Virus record (IMG/VR): IMGVR_UViG_3300042520_001788
Coordinates: 1 to 38,169 of that record
Length of the DNA: 38,169 nt
Reading direction: 5' to 3' (one strand)
Source of the DNA: a virus
Shown here: positions 35,801 to 38,169 of the stretch, piece after piece
How positions within the stretch are numbered: position 1 is the first letter of the stretch
How the letters are laid out: the number at the start of each line of letters is the position of its first letter
Translations under genes and position numbers: made by a program
Notes under the pieces: generated by a model
The model's database searches: none
What the model saw: only the letters and a program-made list of their open reading frames with translations
What the model was told of the DNA's origin: nothing

Positions 35801-38169
35801 TACGCTAAAGGTAGAATTACCTATCAAGAAGCAGTAAGAATGTTTAACAGAACACTTTTACCGAGCCTTGAACAACACTTCAAACAAATAGGTGGCGAAA
35901 CTGCAGAAGAAATGTTGGAAGAGTTCGTAACTCAGTTAATGGGTATGGGAGCAAATTTAACATGGGACAATGCCTCATTCAACAAAAACTTTGATCCAAA
36001 CTCTATTATCGGAGCAGGGGAAAGTGCAGCTTCTTTAACTGCATTTTTAGCTCCATTTAAAAAAGGAAGAAAGTGGAATGTACTAGAACAAGATGCCTTG
36101 CTAAGTATTGTTCAAAATAAAGAAACAGTATTAAAAAATATAACCTTTGATTCTAAAGAGGAATTAGATGAAATTACTAAGCAATTGACTGAATTGGAAA
36201 ATCTTGAAACAGGATTGCAGTCAATGCCAGGGTATATGGAACTATCTAATGAGAAAAAATCTAAGGTATTAACTGATTTATACATTGCTAAAGCAATGGA
36301 ACTTGCTGCTAAGAATAGAGGCCTAGGTAAAAATGATCCTGGATATATCGAAGCAGAGAGAATGAGAGAAGAAGTTTTAAATTCTCTAAAGGCACCTGAA
36401 AAAGGTGAAATACCAACACAACCAGAACTACAAAAACCAGAAATAAATGCCGTACAAGAGCCAAGCACAACAGAAGTTCTTCCAAGCCAACAAGGCGAAG
36501 TTAGAGAAACAGGGCGTAAACGTCAAGGAATGGAACCAAGCATCCAAGGGGAAGAAGTTGCCCAAGAAAGTGGGAAGAAAAAAATAAACTCAACAGAAGA
36601 GTCTCAAGCCTATGTTGATAAATTAACCGAAGTTAAAAACAATGATCCTGAAACTTACTGGTCAGTTAGCATACCTGAGGTTGAGGATGTGGAGAACGGC
36701 ACCATCATCATGAATGAAGATGGACAGGCTGTTGTTGGAGCTGATGGTGATATTAAAGCTGTCTATAAAAACCCTGATAGCGAGGCGAGACGTGTCTCTG
36801 ATACTCTCTTAAAAGAAGCTATTAAAGCAGGTGGAATTAAGTTAGACAATTTTGATATATATCTCACTAAGATATACAAAGAGAACGGATTTAGAATTGT
36901 CTCTCGTCTTCCATTTAATGAGGAGTATGCTCCAGATGGTTGGAATAAAGCAAAACACGGCACTCCCGATGTTGTTGCTATGATATACGATCCTGAGAAC
37001 AAGTTAAACATTGAAGAGAAGCAGTTTACAAATGAGCAGTACGATGAGGCGATAGCCTACCGTGATACTTATGTAGATGCTCAGAGAGAGGCTTATGCAA
37101 AAGCTACAGAGTCGGAAGTTGATACAAAAGCTCAAGAGCAAAGAAATTCTATAGCTAATAATCTTAGAAAATGGAAAGGTGACAGTGGTAATATGTACAG
37201 TGCTGGCCTTGGTATTCCTATCGCTATTTGGAATGGTGCCATTGAGACTATTGCTACTGCTCTTGAAGCAGGTGTTAATCTTGCTGATGCAATTCAAAAA
37301 GCGAAAGATTATCTTAAAAGAAATTATGGTAAGGATTACGATGAAAAGCAGTTTGCTGAAGATGTAATGAACATCTCTTTAGATAAGGTAATGGAAGACA
37401 AAGCTAAATTCGTTGAAACAACTAAAGAAGTTGCGAATGAAGTTGAGTCTGGAGTTATTGAAGGCAAAGATGTTGACACTTGGATTAAATTCTCTAATAA
37501 GATAGTTGATAAAGAAACAAAGAGAAAAGAAAAAGTAGAAGTATTTAGAGGTGAAGTTAATCAAGAAAATGTTAAGGAAAACGCTCAAGAGTCTTATAAT
37601 AGTACTGCATTAAAGTTAGCTCAATACAATGTGTTTGCTTCTGAAGACTTTAAAAACATAGTAAAAGACTTCAGTGCATTACCTGCTAAAAAACAAAAAC
37701 AATTAATTTCTGATTATGCTGGACTAATTGATAAGAAAATTGCATCTATCCAGAAATCAATAGGCAAGTTAGATAAAAAAGATGAAAATTACAAAGCTGA
37801 TAAGGCAGAATATGAAAATGATATAAAAGCTTTAAAGGAAGCTAAAAAGAATAAGTCTTTTGAAGATGTGTTAAATTCATTGGATCAGTTTTCTCCTAAC
37901 ACAAAAGCAAGTATTATATCAGACATTTTCTTGAATAAAGAAATTGTGTATAATAATAAAGGTGAAGCTATTGATTATAAGAAATTAAATAAAGATCAGC
38001 AGACTCAAAAAGCTGAAGCTATTTATCAGAAGGCAAAAGAGACTGTAATTTCTAATTTAACTACCGTTTATAATTCTGTAAGTCCAGCAATTAGAAACTT
38101 AAGTAAATTGTGGTATGATGGGGCAAATTTAATTTCACAAGAATTTGGTAAACAATATGATTTGACTTT
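32858..38169 (+). CDS. Giant cargo/internal virion protein, 3' end outside window (at least 1770 aa)
   Basis: From ATG 32858 the frame stays open for at least 1770 codons to the window edge. The N-terminus (MASTKDLYDELKGNPLVNVK) is followed by a KKKK-coding A11 run and a long Pro/Glu-rich disordered region (residues about 65-240). A helical middle follows. Hydrophobic, Gly-rich segments lie at about 819-840 and 895-960 (GNLGAMALTGIVGGPLLTGL), as in ejected membrane-crossing proteins. At about 1250-1390 is a GNAT-like segment: FDIYLTKIYKENGFRIVSRL, then LPFNEEYAPDGWN and a TPDVVAMIYD strand. The rest is charged and helical. Crass-like phages pack very large cargo proteins including virion RNA polymerases; no polymerase motif such as DFDGD is visible in the portion given. 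Confidence 0.8.
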   Translation, partial: MASTKDLYDELKGNPLVNVKDDYETFNAKLKDANFLNRLDEVMTKFGKDINNYDIPKKKKDGEVESSQPTEQPSATTEETQAVGVEPEGRPEEGEPGYNRELGPDQAFIDRGFTDYGTFWRNLKTGEIVYKPKKEANKKPDMPVSDLQEPPKAPEMPETPELMAPEKPIEEQVLETQAAQTPNTDVNNLDKTTVVGSVISEKEPDANKVNKIVDDANAVSGNTYKRKKKPTDSPNQAVIAYTPSSASDTVYVSQNGKVKSLDKRSSEYSEIISKNPYTVQLQNSEAFKDLLQLQKEGNKQGFQNYLETAGNPAAQEIADRAFGGFTNEPIIESTIISGDNKDREIPVQNTLLGKLKSTNLYQATESLWNNIINKNVDRPWQEEKEYDTEDFINNIDPSLSEEEKQSQQAFDVAFQAGTEKTVAKEPRKLSKPLYINTIDENLLYTQLEEKRKGPEFIKINPKTGAYEFPNAKDVNDFYEIEGNRVGRKMAESFMKEWDASPEQSEFRKNGYNQYKYQVYKDYKNWPINGSGSNLEFSLETIKNKEAEADFNDLNENGYKDAYSTQIKSPYDVQSEIDNIKKILDAQPNMPYAEKQKLYNQWGSLNDSLLFIYEQNIQDYATYLRNKGHEKEAADMLSTYNYYKRKTGGFQTMPVSELDDADKRVIMNLRNQAVNTTMRYLQSKYQTLSNTVDILTYQKLAQKPMQVVSSQFEILKSIGALDENGNINPSAKIKQSDQVKLSDAVLKINLAKDQVASAAESTGATPENLNELKRLGEKLGNLQSVEFSFYQNYAMNDLREEDENEKRNQKIAEDRMKSEDFFTSFFYTALYGGSNLFVSGLSTLAKLGKVPDNIADALGDETQLFDTWSAHVDELIKDMNGYQPQDMEGLSGMQQFWMNTTAGIGNLGAMALTGIVGGPLLTGLTMMSDMTDMAKSYGLDDDEAAQFGLLTSLVLGKITQIVPESKNFYDGLKPSIKNILKEYAKGRITYQEAVRMFNRTLLPSLEQHFKQIGGETAEEMLEEFVTQLMGMGANLTWDNASFNKNFDPNSIIGAGESAASLTAFLAPFKKGRKWNVLEQDALLSIVQNKETVLKNITFDSKEELDEITKQLTELENLETGLQSMPGYMELSNEKKSKVLTDLYIAKAMELAAKNRGLGKNDPGYIEAERMREEVLNSLKAPEKGEIPTQPELQKPEINAVQEPSTTEVLPSQQGEVRETGRKRQGMEPSIQGEEVAQESGKKKINSTEESQAYVDKLTEVKNNDPETYWSVSIPEVEDVENGTIIMNEDGQAVVGADGDIKAVYKNPDSEARRVSDTLLKEAIKAGGIKLDNFDIYLTKIYKENGFRIVSRLPFNEEYAPDGWNKAKHGTPDVVAMIYDPENKLNIEEKQFTNEQYDEAIAYRDTYVDAQREAYAKATESEVDTKAQEQRNSIANNLRKWKGDSGNMYSAGLGIPIAIWNGAIETIATALEAGVNLADAIQKAKDYLKRNYGKDYDEKQFAEDVMNISLDKVMEDKAKFVETTKEVANEVESGVIEGKDVDTWIKFSNKIVDKETKRKEKVEVFRGEVNQENVKENAQESYNSTALKLAQYNVFASEDFKNIVKDFSALPAKKQKQLISDYAGLIDKKIASIQKSIGKLDKKDENYKADKAEYENDIKALKEAKKNKSFEDVLNSLDQFSPNTKASIISDIFLNKEIVYNNKGEAIDYKKLNKDQQTQKAEAIYQKAKETVISNLTTVYNSVSPAIRNLSKLWYDGANLISQEFGKQYDLT

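Noticed and set aside
32858-38169. Frameshift in the giant gene at the A11 run
   Set aside because: Careful frame check shows the same frame before and after the run, without a stop to the window end.
1-38169. Stop-codon reassignment (TAG or TGA read as amino acid), as in some crass-like phages
   Set aside because: Genes are intact under the standard code and end with TAA, TAG and TGA; no gene needs read-through.
1-38169. Integrase, attachment sites or insertion sequences
   Set aside because: No recombinase motif, transposase or terminal inverted repeat was found in the window.

Overview
The window is part of a lytic double-stranded DNA phage genome, most likely a crAss-like (Crassvirales-type) podovirus of a Bacteroidota host. 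The host assignment rests on two things read in the sequence. First, promoters of the Bacteroidota form TTG/TTTG-N19-21-TAnnTTTG occur on both strands upstream of genes, and starts have A-rich leaders instead of Shine-Dalgarno sites. Second, there is a DUF3127-like SSB/OB protein, a family typical of Bacteroidota. The phage type rests on the order terminase, portal, scaffold-like, major capsid, head-fibre-like, three connector/ring-like proteins, a very large tail 'muzzle'-like protein, then large internal (cargo) proteins. These family calls are from memory and motif reading; no search was run. The standard code fits: genes end in TAA, TAG and TGA and have no internal stops.

Layout. (1) 1-1595, leftward: small accessory genes, plus a gene-poor stretch (645-968) holding a tRNA-Leu-like but insertion-riddled structured element. 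(2) 1649-3772, rightward island: seven small genes, most very Lys-rich, many overlapping start to stop. (3) 3765-10503, leftward early/replication module: PD-(D/E)XK nuclease-like protein, a 32-residue membrane peptide, MazG-like pyrophosphohydrolases, a PP-loop (PAPS-reductase family) enzyme, a stand-alone DnaA domain-IV-like protein, a Twinkle/T7 gp4-like primase-helicase and a winged-helix initiator-like protein. Several genes too short for routine calling sit here in overlapping chains. A structured leader with a terminator-like hairpin precedes the initiator/primase operon. (4) 10504-10671: AT-rich divergent promoter region separating leftward and rightward transcription, a reasonable origin candidate. 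(5) 10672-12604, rightward: SSB-like protein with a strong terminator, a small unknown and a metallophosphoesterase. (6) 12837-38169, rightward: packaging and virion genes, ending in a giant open gene (at least 1770 codons) cut by the window edge.

How it works together: the leftward block supplies nucleotide-pool control and replication; the rightward block packages DNA and builds head, connector and tail, then encodes proteins probably carried in the capsid and ejected. Notable for follow-up: the tRNA-like element, the DnaA-IV protein with no ATPase, the attenuator-like leader, a repeated ACACAC leader motif, the basic micro-protein island, and the giant cargo protein with an acetyltransferase-like segment and an A11 tract.
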